Positions 52,092 to 61,500 of a stretch of DNA of 64,000 bases are shown here, one piece after another. The translations under genes were made by a program, and so were the position numbers. The first letter of the stretch is position 1, and each line of letters opens with the position of its first letter. The notes beneath the pieces are model-generated. The model saw only the letters and a program-made list of their open reading frames with translations, was not told the origin of the DNA and did no database searches. Source of the stretch: Microbulbifer donghaiensis (GTDB taxonomy: Bacteria > Pseudomonadota > Gammaproteobacteria > Pseudomonadales > Cellvibrionaceae); assembly GCF_900129095.1 (NCBI RefSeq), contig NZ_FQVA01000007.1, forward strand, positions 82,338 to 146,337, written 5' to 3'.

Positions 52092-52791
52092 GTCTTTATC
52101 GATGGCCGGCAGGAACCACGGTGGCCCGAGCCTGGCCGCGTTGCTGAGGGTCGAGCTGCTGCTGGCCCTGCGCAAACGGGCCGATATCGCCAATCCGTTG
52201 CTGTTTTTCGTTACCGTGCTGGCGCTGCTGCCGCTTGGAGTGGGCCCGGAGCCCGATCTGCTGGCGCGGCTGGCGCCGGGCATGATCTGGGTGATGGCAC
52301 TGCTGGCGACGCTGCTGTCGCAGGAGAGCCTGTTCCGCAGTGATTTCGAAGACGGCAGCCTGGAACAGCAGGCCCTGTCGTCGCAACCGCTGTATTTCGC
52401 CGTATTGATCAAGGCCGCGGTGCACTGGCTGGTCACCGGCCTGCCGCTAGCGCTGCTGTCGCCTATGCTGGGGCTGATGCTGAATCTGCCCGCGGCGGGC
52501 TATTTCTGCCTGCTGGTGTCGCTGTTGCTGGGTACTGCCAGCATGAGCCTGATCGGCGCTGTGGGCGCCGCGCTGACCGTTGCGCTGCGGCGCCCGGGCC
52601 TGCTGCTGGCGTTGATTGTTATGCCGCTTTATGTGCCCGTGTTAATCTTCGGCACCGGCGCGGTGCAGGCGGCGATCGACGGCTATGTATTCGGCCCGCA
52701 ACTGGCCATTCTGGCGGCACTGTTGGCCGCCGCGGCTGCTCTGGCACCGCTCGCTGCGGCGGGTGCAATCCGCATCAGCCTGGATAATTGA
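52078..52791 (+). CDS. ccmB: heme exporter protein CcmB
   Basis: A 237-residue inner-membrane protein with six predicted helices. The conserved RKRADIANPLLFF near the N-terminus and FRSDFEDGSLEQQALSSQPL in the first loop are CcmB landmarks. It is the permease partner of CcmA. ATG 52078 lies inside the end of ccmA, and its own stop is 13 bases before ccmC. Confidence 0.95.
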   Translation: MSSAESLSMAGRNHGGPSLAALLRVELLLALRKRADIANPLLFFVTVLALLPLGVGPEPDLLARLAPGMIWVMALLATLLSQESLFRSDFEDGSLEQQALSSQPLYFAVLIKAAVHWLVTGLPLALLSPMLGLMLNLPAAGYFCLLVSLLLGTASMSLIGAVGAALTVALRRPGLLLALIVMPLYVPVLIFGTGAVQAAIDGYVFGPQLAILAALLAAAAALAPLAAAGAIRISLDN

Positions 52792-52804
52792 TTGGGAGGT
52801 TTCC

Positions 52805-53569
52805 TTGGCCTGGCAATGGTTTCACCGCTTGGGTTCGCCCCGCTGGTTCTATCAGAAGACCGGCGCCTGGTTGCCGTGGCTGGCGCTGGCGAGTGTCATC
52901 CTGCTGACCGTTGGCAGTGTCTGGGGACTAGGCTTTGCGCCGCAGGACGCCAAACAGGGTAACAGCTACCGCATCATCTATATCCATGTGCCGGCGTCCT
53001 TCCTCGCGCTGGCCGGCTATTACATCATGGCCATCAGCGGTGCCATCGGCCTGATCTGGAAAATGAAGCTTTCGTTCGCGGTGATGCGTGCGGCTGCGCC
53101 CATCGGCGCGGTGCTTACGGTTATCGCCCTGTTTACCGGGGCCGTCTGGGGCAAGCCCACCTGGGGTACCTATTGGGTCTGGGATGCCCGTATCACTTCA
53201 ATGCTGATCCTGCTGTTCCTGTATATCGGTGTTATAGCGCTGGCCCGTGCTTTCAGTCGCGAACAGGTGGCCGATAAGGCCTGCGCGTTACTGGCACTGG
53301 TGGGTACCGTGAATATCCCGATTATCTACAAGTCGGTGGACTGGTGGTTCACCTTGCACCAGCCGGCCACTATCAAGTTGACGCAGTCGAGCAGCATAGA
53401 CCCGAGCATGTTCTACCCACTGTTGACCATGATCATCGGCTTTTACTGCATGTATGCCTGGAGCCTGATAGCGCACACCCGCACGCTGGTGCTGCAGCGG
53501 GAATGGCGTACCCAGTGGGTGCAGCAGGAGCTGTCCGGGATGGAAACCCAAGGTAAGGGGGGAAAGTAA
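52805..53569 (+). CDS. ccmC: heme-loading protein CcmC
   Basis: A 254-residue protein with six helices that attaches heme to CcmE in the periplasm. The WWD signature is visible as KPTWGTYWVWDARITSML, together with the conserved histidines in YIHVPAS and FTLHQPAT. The start is a TTG at 52805, with GGGAGG at 52794-52799 five bases away. No ATG or GTG in a suitable position gives the full N-terminus. An unusual start codon in an otherwise normal gene. Confidence 0.93.
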   Translation: MAWQWFHRLGSPRWFYQKTGAWLPWLALASVILLTVGSVWGLGFAPQDAKQGNSYRIIYIHVPASFLALAGYYIMAISGAIGLIWKMKLSFAVMRAAAPIGAVLTVIALFTGAVWGKPTWGTYWVWDARITSMLILLFLYIGVIALARAFSREQVADKACALLALVGTVNIPIIYKSVDWWFTLHQPATIKLTQSSSIDPSMFYPLLTMIIGFYCMYAWSLIAHTRTLVLQREWRTQWVQQELSGMETQGKGGK

Positions 53570-53570
53570 G

Positions 53571-53792
53571 GTGCAATTTCAATTTGCCAGCTTTGCCGAT
53601 TTCCTGACGATGGAAGGCCACGGTATCTATGTGTGGATTTCCTACGGTGTAACCTTCGCACTGCTGGCCGCGCTGGCCGCGTTTCCACTGTTGCGTCGCC
53701 GCCAGCTACAGCGCGAGTTGCAGCGCCAGCAGCGCATTCAGCAGCGTCGCCATCAGGCGGAGAAAGAGCGAAAGACGGTAGAGCCCGCCTAG
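53571..53792 (+). CDS. ccmD: heme exporter accessory protein CcmD
   Basis: A 73-residue single-span membrane protein with the CcmD pattern: FLTMEGHGIYVWISYGV, then a helix and a basic, Gln-rich cytoplasmic tail (RRRQLQRELQRQQRIQQRRH). The GTG start at 53571 is one base after the ccmC stop. It holds CcmC and CcmE in the ABC complex. The tail is longer than usual. Confidence 0.92.
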   Translation: MQFQFASFADFLTMEGHGIYVWISYGVTFALLAALAAFPLLRRRQLQRELQRQQRIQQRRHQAEKERKTVEPA

Positions 53793-53889
53793 AGCGCGAG
53801 CCGGGCCCGCGATAACTCGACGGGGCCTATGAGGTGCGCGACGCGCCCGCTAAAAAATTCATTTAGATGTTCGGAGCACAACGAAAACG

Positions 53890-54339
53890 ATGCATCCTGC
53901 ACGCAAGCAACGCCTGGTCCTGGTCATTGTTCTGGTAGCCCTCTCCAGCGCCGCAATCGGTTTTGTCACCTATGCGATGCGCAACAATATGGATTACTTC
54001 TATGCGCCCAGCGCTTTCGCCGCCGGCGAGGTGCCGTTCGAGAAGCGTATTCGTGCCGGCGGCTGCGTGGTGCCCGGTAGCATAGCGCGCGCAGCCGACA
54101 GCCTGGATGTGCGCTTCGCGATCACCGATGGCAGGGCCGAGCTGGAAGTCGTGTTCGACAAGATATTGCCGGACCTGTTCGCCGAAGGAGAGGCAGCGGT
54201 TATAACCGGCCAGTTGTCCCGTGACGGCACCCTGCGCGCGGATCAGGTGCTGGCCAAGCACGATGAAAACTACACGCCGCCGGAAGTGGCGGAATCCATG
54301 ACCGCCGAAGCCAGCTGTGCGGACGGGGCGAAAATATGA
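53890..54339 (+). CDS. ccmE: heme chaperone CcmE
   Basis: A 149-residue periplasmic heme chaperone. The N-terminal helix anchors it (LVLVIVLVALSSAAIGFVTY), and the OB-fold ends with the covalent heme-binding histidine in LAKHDENYTPPEV (H124, with Y128). It receives heme from CcmC and delivers it to CcmF. Its stop overlaps the ccmF start. An unusual cysteine sits in AGGCVVPGS. Confidence 0.95.
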   Translation: MHPARKQRLVLVIVLVALSSAAIGFVTYAMRNNMDYFYAPSAFAAGEVPFEKRIRAGGCVVPGSIARAADSLDVRFAITDGRAELEVVFDKILPDLFAEGEAAVITGQLSRDGTLRADQVLAKHDENYTPPEVAESMTAEASCADGAKI

Positions 54340-56336
54340 TCCCTGAGCTGGGCCACTTTGCCCTGATCGTCGGTCTGCTGCTGTCTGTGGCCCTGGCCGT
54401 GGTGCCCATGGCCGGCAGCTTGGTTTCGGTACGTCTCTGGATGGAAGCCGGTCGACCACTGGCCCTGGGGGTGCTGGCTTTCACAGCGATCGCGTTTGCC
54501 TGCCTGACCATTGCATTCGTGCAGAGTGATTTCTCGGTCAATTACGTCGCACAGAACTCCAACAGCATTCTGCCGCTGCACTACAAGATCACCGCCGTCT
54601 GGGGCGGGCACGAAGGGTCAATCCTGTTGTGGCTGCTGATCCAGGCCGGCTGGGCCGCCGCGGTGGCGCTGTTCAGTCGCCAGCTGCCAGCGGAGCTGGT
54701 CGCCCGCGTATTGTCTGTGCTCGGCCTGGTGCTGGTCGGCTTTTTCCTGTTCATTCTGATTACTTCCAACCCGTTTGATCGCACCTTGCCGTTTCCGCCG
54801 TTGGAAGGCACCGACCTGAATCCGCTGTTGCAGGATCCGGGCATGATCATTCACCCGCCGCTGCTGTATATGGGGTATGTGGGTTTCTCGGTAGCCTTCG
54901 CATTTGCCATTGCAGCGCTGCTGGGTGGTCAACTGGACTCTGCCTGGGCCCGTTGGGCGCGCCCCTGGACCGCGGTGGCCTGGTCTTTCCTCACCCTCGG
55001 CATCGCGCTGGGTAGTTGGTGGGCCTACTACGAACTCGGCTGGGGCGGCTGGTGGTTCTGGGATCCGGTGGAAAATGCCTCCTTTATGCCCTGGCTGGTG
55101 GGCACGGCGTTGATGCACTCCCTTGCGGTCACCGAAAAACGCGGCCTGTTCAAGAGCTGGACCATTCTGCTGGCGATCTTTGCCTTCAGCCTGAGTCTGC
55201 TGGGTACTTTCCTGGTGCGCTCTGGTGTGCTCACCTCGGTCCACGCCTTCGCCACCGATCCGCTGCGCGGTGGCTTCATTCTTGCCTTCCTGGCCATCGT
55301 GGTCGGACTGTCGCTGTTGTTGTTCGCGCTGCGCGCGCCCGCCGTGAGCGCCGGCAGCGTGTTTTCCTTCCGCAGCCTCGAGACGTTCCTGCTGGGCAAC
55401 AATATCCTGCTGATGCTGACCATGGCTGTGGTGCTGACCGGCACCCTGTACCCGCTGCTGGCCGATGCGCTGAACTGGGGCAAAATCAGCGTGGGGCCGC
55501 CGTTCTTCAATATGTTCTTCGTGCCGCTGATGGCGTTGTTGAGCCTGCTGCTCGGCCTCGGTATCCACGCGAACTGGAAAGACAGCCGCTGGGACAAGCT
55601 GTTCTCCGCCTGGCGTCTGCCATTGGCGGTCGCCGTGGTTGCGGCGCTGTCGCTGCCATTTGCCTTGGGCCAAGGAGAGAGGGGAGAGTTCCATTGGGGC
55701 GCGGCGCTGGGTATCTTCATCGGTGTCTGGGTGACCGCTTCCAGCGTTGCCGATATCGTCGCCAAGACCCGCAATGCGGAGTCTTTTGTCGCGGGTCTCA
55801 GGCGTCAGCGCGCCAGCTACTTTGGTATGCACCTGGCCCATGTCGGTCTCGCTGTGGCCGTATTGGGCGTGGCGCTGACGACGATTTACAGTGTGGAAAA
55901 GGACCTGCGCATGGGTGCGGGAGACAGTCACACCGTGGCCGGCTACGACTTCCGTTTCGATGGCGTGCGCATTGCGCAGGGACCAAACTTTCGCGCTTTT
56001 GAGGGCGTCATTTACGTGAGTAAAAACGGCCGCGCAGTGGCGGAACTGCATCCGCAGAAGCGCAATTATTTTTCCGGTGGTAACACCATGACCGAGGCAG
56101 CGATCGACTCGGGCCTGTTCCGGGATATCTATGTGGCACTCGGCGAACCACTGGAGCAGGGCAACCCCAACGGCGACTGGGCCGTGCGCCTGCAATACAA
56201 GGCGTTCGTGGTCTGGATCTGGCTGGGTGCGTTACTGATGGCCATTGGCAGCGGCATTGCGGTGGCCGACAAGCGCTATCGCAAGGTGAAAGCCGCGCGT
56301 GCCGCGGAAGCTGGCGTGGCAGTGGCTGCGGCCTGA
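54336..56336 (+). CDS. ccmF: cytochrome c heme lyase subunit CcmF
   Basis: A 666-residue membrane protein with about 15 helices that carries out the heme ligation step with CcmH/CcmI. The WWD domain reads GWGGWWFWDPVENASFMPWL, and the early motif WGGHEGSILLWLL is also typical. Periplasmic histidines flank the WWD. The ATG at 54336 overlaps the ccmE stop (ATGA), so they are coupled. The length is standard. The downstream gene is ccmG. Confidence 0.96.
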   Translation: MIPELGHFALIVGLLLSVALAVVPMAGSLVSVRLWMEAGRPLALGVLAFTAIAFACLTIAFVQSDFSVNYVAQNSNSILPLHYKITAVWGGHEGSILLWLLIQAGWAAAVALFSRQLPAELVARVLSVLGLVLVGFFLFILITSNPFDRTLPFPPLEGTDLNPLLQDPGMIIHPPLLYMGYVGFSVAFAFAIAALLGGQLDSAWARWARPWTAVAWSFLTLGIALGSWWAYYELGWGGWWFWDPVENASFMPWLVGTALMHSLAVTEKRGLFKSWTILLAIFAFSLSLLGTFLVRSGVLTSVHAFATDPLRGGFILAFLAIVVGLSLLLFALRAPAVSAGSVFSFRSLETFLLGNNILLMLTMAVVLTGTLYPLLADALNWGKISVGPPFFNMFFVPLMALLSLLLGLGIHANWKDSRWDKLFSAWRLPLAVAVVAALSLPFALGQGERGEFHWGAALGIFIGVWVTASSVADIVAKTRNAESFVAGLRRQRASYFGMHLAHVGLAVAVLGVALTTIYSVEKDLRMGAGDSHTVAGYDFRFDGVRIAQGPNFRAFEGVIYVSKNGRAVAELHPQKRNYFSGGNTMTEAAIDSGLFRDIYVALGEPLEQGNPNGDWAVRLQYKAFVVWIWLGALLMAIGSGIAVADKRYRKVKAARAAEAGVAVAAA

Positions 56337-56354
56337 CGGGAAGTGGGTGAAACA

Positions 56355-56939
56355 ATGGCAAGATTCAAACTTTTTCTGCCGCTGATTATATTCGCCGCGC
56401 TGGCGATACTGTTTTGGCGTGGCCTGTCGCTCGATCCCCAGGAAATGCCCTCGGCACTGCTGAACAAGCCGGTGCCGGAATTCTCCCTGCCCAACGTCGC
56501 CGATAGCGACAAGGTTTTAGGGAAGGGTGACCTGCCCAGGGAGCCGTTGCTACTGAACGTTTGGGCCACCTGGTGTGTCTCTTGTCGAGTGGAGCACCCA
56601 TATCTGAACAAGCTGGCCGAACAGGGCGTGCCGATTGTCGGCGTGAATCTCAAAGACGACGACGCGGCAGCGCAGAAATGGCTGGAGAAATTCCACAACC
56701 CCTACCTGTTCAGTATCGCCGACAGGGAAGGGCGCCTCGCCCTGGACCTTGGCGTCTTCGGCGCGCCGGAAACTTTCCTCGTGGACGCTGAAGGCACCAT
56801 CCGCTGCAAGCATGTCGGTGTGGTCGATGACCGCATCTGGCAGACCAAGCTGCAACCTCTCTATCAAAAACTGAAGACCCAGCACTGGGATGAGTTTGCC
56901 GGTGAGCTATCAGATTCCCTGCTCTCCCGTTGTCAGTGA
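56355..56939 (+). CDS. ccmG: thiol:disulfide oxidoreductase CcmG (DsbE)
   Basis: A 194-residue membrane-anchored thioredoxin that reduces apocytochrome cysteines. The N-terminal anchor (FLPLIIFAALAILFW) precedes the family motif KPVPEFSLPNV. The redox pair is in ATWCVSCRVEHP (C74, C77). The GVFGAPETFLVD cis-proline loop is conserved. ATG 56355 gives the standard length, and ATG 56343 is also in frame. Its last 50 bases overlap the yigZ reading frame. Confidence 0.95.
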   Translation: MARFKLFLPLIIFAALAILFWRGLSLDPQEMPSALLNKPVPEFSLPNVADSDKVLGKGDLPREPLLLNVWATWCVSCRVEHPYLNKLAEQGVPIVGVNLKDDDAAAQKWLEKFHNPYLFSIADREGRLALDLGVFGAPETFLVDAEGTIRCKHVGVVDDRIWQTKLQPLYQKLKTQHWDEFAGELSDSLLSRCQ

Positions 56940-57504
56940 AACCGAGGAAAAGAAAAGCCGCTTTATCTGCTGGCTCGGGCCGGTACAGGACAAGGCGGCT
57001 TTTCAGCAGCAGCTGGACGCCATGCGTGCCCAGTATCCGGATGCTTCCCACCACTGCACCGCACTCGTAATTGGCAACCCCGCCAACCCGGAAGTCATGC
57101 AGTCCGACGATGATGGCGAGCCCGGTGGCAGTGCCGGACGGCCGATGCTGGAGCTATTGCTGAAGCAGGAAATCGGTAATGTCGGTGCCATTGTTACTCG
57201 CTACTTCGGTGGTACCAAGCTCGGGGTAGGCGGTCTGATGCGCGCCTATCGCGGTGCTGTTGGCGCGGCGGTGAAGGCGGCTGAGCTGCAGCTTTTCGTG
57301 CCCGAACGGCGAATCAGCGTTGCTTGTGACTTCTCCCAGGAATCGCGCTTGCGATTTTTAGCCGGGCAGTATCGCGGTCGCTGTGAGGATGCCGATTACA
57401 GCAGCGGAGTCACCATCCTGCTTCAGTTGCCGGATGATCAGTGGCCATTGTTGCGGGAGCAATTGCTTGCGGAAGGCTTCACCATCGTCAAAGGTGAAGA
57501 GTAG
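56890..57504 (+). CDS. YigZ/IMPACT family protein
   Basis: A 204-residue protein of the UPF0029/IMPACT family. It has the characteristic EKKSRFICWL, the HHCTALVIG core motif, FSDDGEP-like QSDDDGEPGGSAGRPML and the GG-rich RYFGGTKLGVGGLMRAYR. YigZ proteins have a ribosome-associated-factor-like fold and an unproven role in translation. ATG 56890 makes it overlap ccmG by 50 bases, and GTG 56902 is an alternative. Its position at the ccmG 3' end replaces the ccmH genes usually found there. Confidence 0.9.
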   Translation: MSLPVSYQIPCSPVVSETEEKKSRFICWLGPVQDKAAFQQQLDAMRAQYPDASHHCTALVIGNPANPEVMQSDDDGEPGGSAGRPMLELLLKQEIGNVGAIVTRYFGGTKLGVGGLMRAYRGAVGAAVKAAELQLFVPERRISVACDFSQESRLRFLAGQYRGRCEDADYSSGVTILLQLPDDQWPLLREQLLAEGFTIVKGEE

Positions 57505-57615
57505 CCGTCCGCTTTCGCTCAGTCTGTTTGTTTGCCCGCGCAAATCACTCCCTCCGCTTGCCGCTCATTTTCGCGTCATCTAAGCTGAATTGAATGATCC
57601 ACCTGGATGACACCC

Positions 57616-58050
57616 ATGCAGAAATTTCCACACCATTACAAGGTTTCGGCAGCGGCTGGCCCCGACGGCGACGTGCGTGTTTCCGCCGAGGGACTGGACG
57701 TTATTCCCTCTGCCGCGCCGACGCAATTCGGAGGACCGGGAGACCGCTGGTCTCCTGAAGATCTCCTCGTTGCCGCAGTGGCAGATTGTTTTGTGCTGAC
57801 CTTCCGTGCGATTGCCGACTACTCGAAGTTCGCGTGGAAATCCCTCGAGTGTGACGTTGAGGGGGTGTTGGACAAGGTGGATGGTAAGACGCGTTTCACG
57901 CACTTTACCGTGCACGCTAATCTGGAACTGGAGCCGGGCAGTGATGAAGCCAAGGCTGGGCAGCTGTTGGAAAAATCCGAGGCTGCCTGCCTGGTCACCA
58001 ACTCCCTGTCGGCCCAAGTCGAACTTACCTCGACTATCCGTGGTGCCTGA
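57616..58050 (+). CDS. OsmC/Ohr family peroxiredoxin
   Basis: A 144-residue OsmC-fold protein. The peroxidatic cysteine is in VAAVADCFVLTF (C58) and the resolving cysteine is in SEAACLVTNS (C125). This pairing is expected for active hydroperoxide reduction. ATG 57616 was chosen over the in-frame ATG at 57607 on spacing. It lies 111 bases after yigZ and may be transcribed separately. Confidence 0.88.
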   Translation: MQKFPHHYKVSAAAGPDGDVRVSAEGLDVIPSAAPTQFGGPGDRWSPEDLLVAAVADCFVLTFRAIADYSKFAWKSLECDVEGVLDKVDGKTRFTHFTVHANLELEPGSDEAKAGQLLEKSEAACLVTNSLSAQVELTSTIRGA

Positions 58051-58595
58051 CCGGCGATCTGGCAGACAACATAAGGCTGCGGTCGGCTCGAGATTGAACT
58101 GTCTTTCTGTTTTCGCACCATAACCGAGTTGGCCGGCTATCGATTTGTTGGTGGCCGCTAAGGTCAGTTGTGCCAGTCAACGCATTAAAAGCAATTCGAA
58201 GAATATCCGTTATTTGGTTGCGGGCTTTGTCTCCCAGTCAGCAATGCCTGTTCCTGGCTGTAATCGCTTGTAATTTTTGTTCAGTCGTTGTTGTTCAAAC
58301 GCGCTAGGATCGCTTCTTATCCGTGTCGGAAAGTTTTTGCTTGGGAAGTTGTATCGGTTTTACAGCTTTTCTATATGCTCGATTTTCTTATGTATGTTGA
58401 ACGCCCGTGCAAAAATATTGATAAGCCATTAGCGAAAATCGATTTGATTCAGTTAAAAAAGGATTTTCGTGTCAATTCACTAAGTTGTTTTCAGGTTTCT
58501 GTGCGGACCTTCACTGGGTTCTTTGCTCGACAAGCTGGTTAATTTAGAATTTCCCTCTCACGGAAGAGCGCGCTGCGAAGTGCAGGGGAATAGCA
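58051..58595. other. gene-free stretch upstream of the rhs gene
   Basis: About 545 bases, A+T-richer towards the rhs start. One 84-codon frame (58288-58542) is not convincing. GCAGGGGAATAGCA precedes the rhs ATG. No hairpin stands out. Confidence 0.45.
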
Positions 58596-61500
58596 ATGCA
58601 ATTATTTGTTGAGAACCGGGCGGGTGTACGTTACCGGGTCAGCTTGGGTTGGTCGTACGCGCCGGAAGGTCTGGATAACCGCGCGGCGTTACAGTTGATA
58701 TCAAGTTTTGACGAGGCGATACTCGACAAGATTTTTGACAAATTCTTTGGTGTCGATCGACTATTTATCCCTGCCGAAAGCCCTGTGAGTTGCGACTCGC
58801 AGAGTGCTCTTCATCCCTTCGAAGCTCACGCCATCTACGCCGGTCATCTCGGTGAGCGCCATCGGCATATCTACCTCGCCGTCTTGCAAAGCCGCCTGCT
58901 GGTCGAAGAGGCACCTCTCGGTGCCGGCGATTTGAAAGAGCGCCAATCCGTCTTGCGCCCCCGTATCCGTATGGCGTTGCAAAAGATCGTTGCCGAGGAG
59001 CGGGCAGAGGCCGCACGAATTCAGGTCATCCATGAAAAGCGCAGCGCGCTGGAAAAAGTGGGGGCCTACATCGAGCGTGCTGGTGCGGGCCTGGGGCAAG
59101 CCGCCTGGGATCTGGCCGTTTGGGTGAAGGATGTCGGCGAAGTGGTGGCACTGATTAATCCCGTGCGCCAGAGCACCGAGATGCTGATGGCCGCTGGCAA
59201 TTACTACCTGCACGACAAGAGCCCCGCGCAGTCGGCGCGCGAGCAGTTGGCAAAGGTTCGCAAGGAGGTTGTCGACGTCTTGGGATTTGATCCGGCCAAC
59301 GTCACAGTCGAGCAGCTGGAGCAGGCTTTCGAGATCACTCACCTGATATACGGCGATAGCGGCCTGCGCAGCGATATCACGCATTTCGCCAGGGATTACG
59401 TAAAGGCCCAGCACAGTCTGGAACTTACAGAGTTCGCCGGCGGCGGTGTCTTTGAAATCATACTGACTATCGTGTTGGCAGCGATTACCGGTGGAGCCGG
59501 TGCTGCGGCGGTCATGGCAAAAAACACGCGGCTACTCACGCGCTTCCGGGATGTTGGCGATTTGATGGTGGACTTCGCCGGGTATCGCAAGCAGCGGCTC
59601 GCGCTGGCCGACAAGCGCGGGGCACGGACCGAGGGCACGAAGTTCAGTGACCTGGAATCCATGGATGCCCCCGCGCCAGCCGCCGCGCCAGTTGCGACGT
59701 CGGCGCGAAAGCCGACGGCAACGTCCAAAGGCGATGGGGCAGAGTCCGGAGGCGGCAAGGATCAGAGCAGTTCCGCCGAACCCGATAAGACCGATGCCGA
59801 CACCGGCAATAACCAGAACGGGGCCAGCACCCAGTGCAATGCCAATGCCTGCGAAGGCGGCGAGCCGATCAACCTGAAAACCGGTGAAGAGCGCCTGACC
59901 TTGGTGGATGCGGTTCTGGACGGCCCGCTGCCACTCGTGGTGGCCCGTACCTATCGCAGCAGCAACGGCAAAGATTTCGGACTGGGCTTCGGCTGGACAC
60001 ATACGTTGGGCGAGCGGCTCGAGCTGCGAGGGGCGGGCCGGCCTCTACACTTCCACGACGCCGAGGGGCGGGTCATCGCGTTGCCCGAGCCCGGATCCAG
60101 CGGGCGCAGTCACAACGTGGTGGAAGGGCTCACATTGAGCCGCATCAACGACGACCACTGGGTGATTGCACCTTACGGCGCGCCAAATGGCGTGCAGAAA
60201 CACTTCAAGCCGGCGGGTACTTCCGCCGACCACCTGGCGTTGGCAGAAATCCGCGACGGCTACGGCAACAACTACCTCTTCCATTATGTCGATCAGCGCC
60301 TGATCTGTGTCGAGAGCAGTCTCGGCGAGGCTTTGCACATCAGTCCGGCGGGCGAGCGGATCGGCGCACTGAAAAAGGAAACCCGCGATGGTCGTATCAG
60401 CGCGCTGGCCAGTTACCGCTACGACGACGCGGGAGATCTCATCGAGGCGGCCGACGCCGAGGGCCACAGCGAGCGCTATCAGTATCACCGGCACGTCATC
60501 AAGCGGCGCACGCTGAAGAGCGGCTACAGCTTCTATTTCGAGTGGGATGCGCAAGGCCCCAGCGCTCGCTGCATACGCCAGTGGGGCGATCCCATCGACG
60601 GTAAGCCCACTTACAGTTACCAGTTCGAATGGGACGATGACGGCAAGGGCGTTACGGTGACCGATACGCGGGGCGGTCGGGAGCGCTATCGCTTCAACGA
60701 GCGCGCACTGCCGATCTATCACCGCAATCCGGTCGGCGGCGAAACGCTGTATACCTACAACACCCATGGGCAGCTGACCCAAGTGCAGTTGCCCGGTGAC
60801 GACGGTGTATTGCGTGAGGAGCGCTACGAATATGATCGTCACGGTCGCCTCGTCAAGAAAATCGACGCAGCTGGTGGTGAGCACCGCATTGCATACAATG
60901 CCGAAGGTCTGCCGGCAAAAATTCGCGACCCCGAAGGCCATAGCTGGCAGCGTCGCTACAACGGCAGTGGCCAGGTTACCGCCACGATCGACCCCCTCGG
61001 TAACACCACCCAGTACAGCTACAACCCCATCGGCCTGGTGGGCAGCGTCACCGACCCGCTCGGCAACACCACTCGCTACCTGTGGAATCCACAGGGCAAA
61101 CTGAGTGCGGTGCACGATGCCATGGGGCGCTCCCAACATTACCGCTACGACAGTGCCCAGCGCCTTGTGGAAGTGCAGCACGCAGCGGGGCAGAGCACAT
61201 GCTACGAGTACGACGCCGAGGACCGCATCAGCGCGGTAACCGGCCCGGACGGTGCCCGCACCCTGTACCGCTACAACCCTCAGGGATTGGTGGCGGAAAT
61301 TACCGATGCCGGCGGACGCACTACCCACTACGAATACGATGGCCTGAGTCAGGTAAGTGCACGCATCAATCCGGACGGCACTCGGTTGCAGTATCACTAC
61401 GACGGCGAGCGCAACCTGGTTGGCCTGACGAATGAAAAAGGTGAGCAGTACCAGCTGAAGTACGATCTCGGCGAGCGCCTGATCGAGGAAGTGGGTTTCG

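Noticed and set aside
54618..56195. 525-codon minus-strand frame
   Set aside because: Antisense to ccmF. His/Gln-rich shadow frame without start or domain.
58288..58542. 84-codon frame upstream of rhs
   Set aside because: Residue mix is not protein-like in pattern (Cys/Arg/Phe scatter), and there is no ribosome site.
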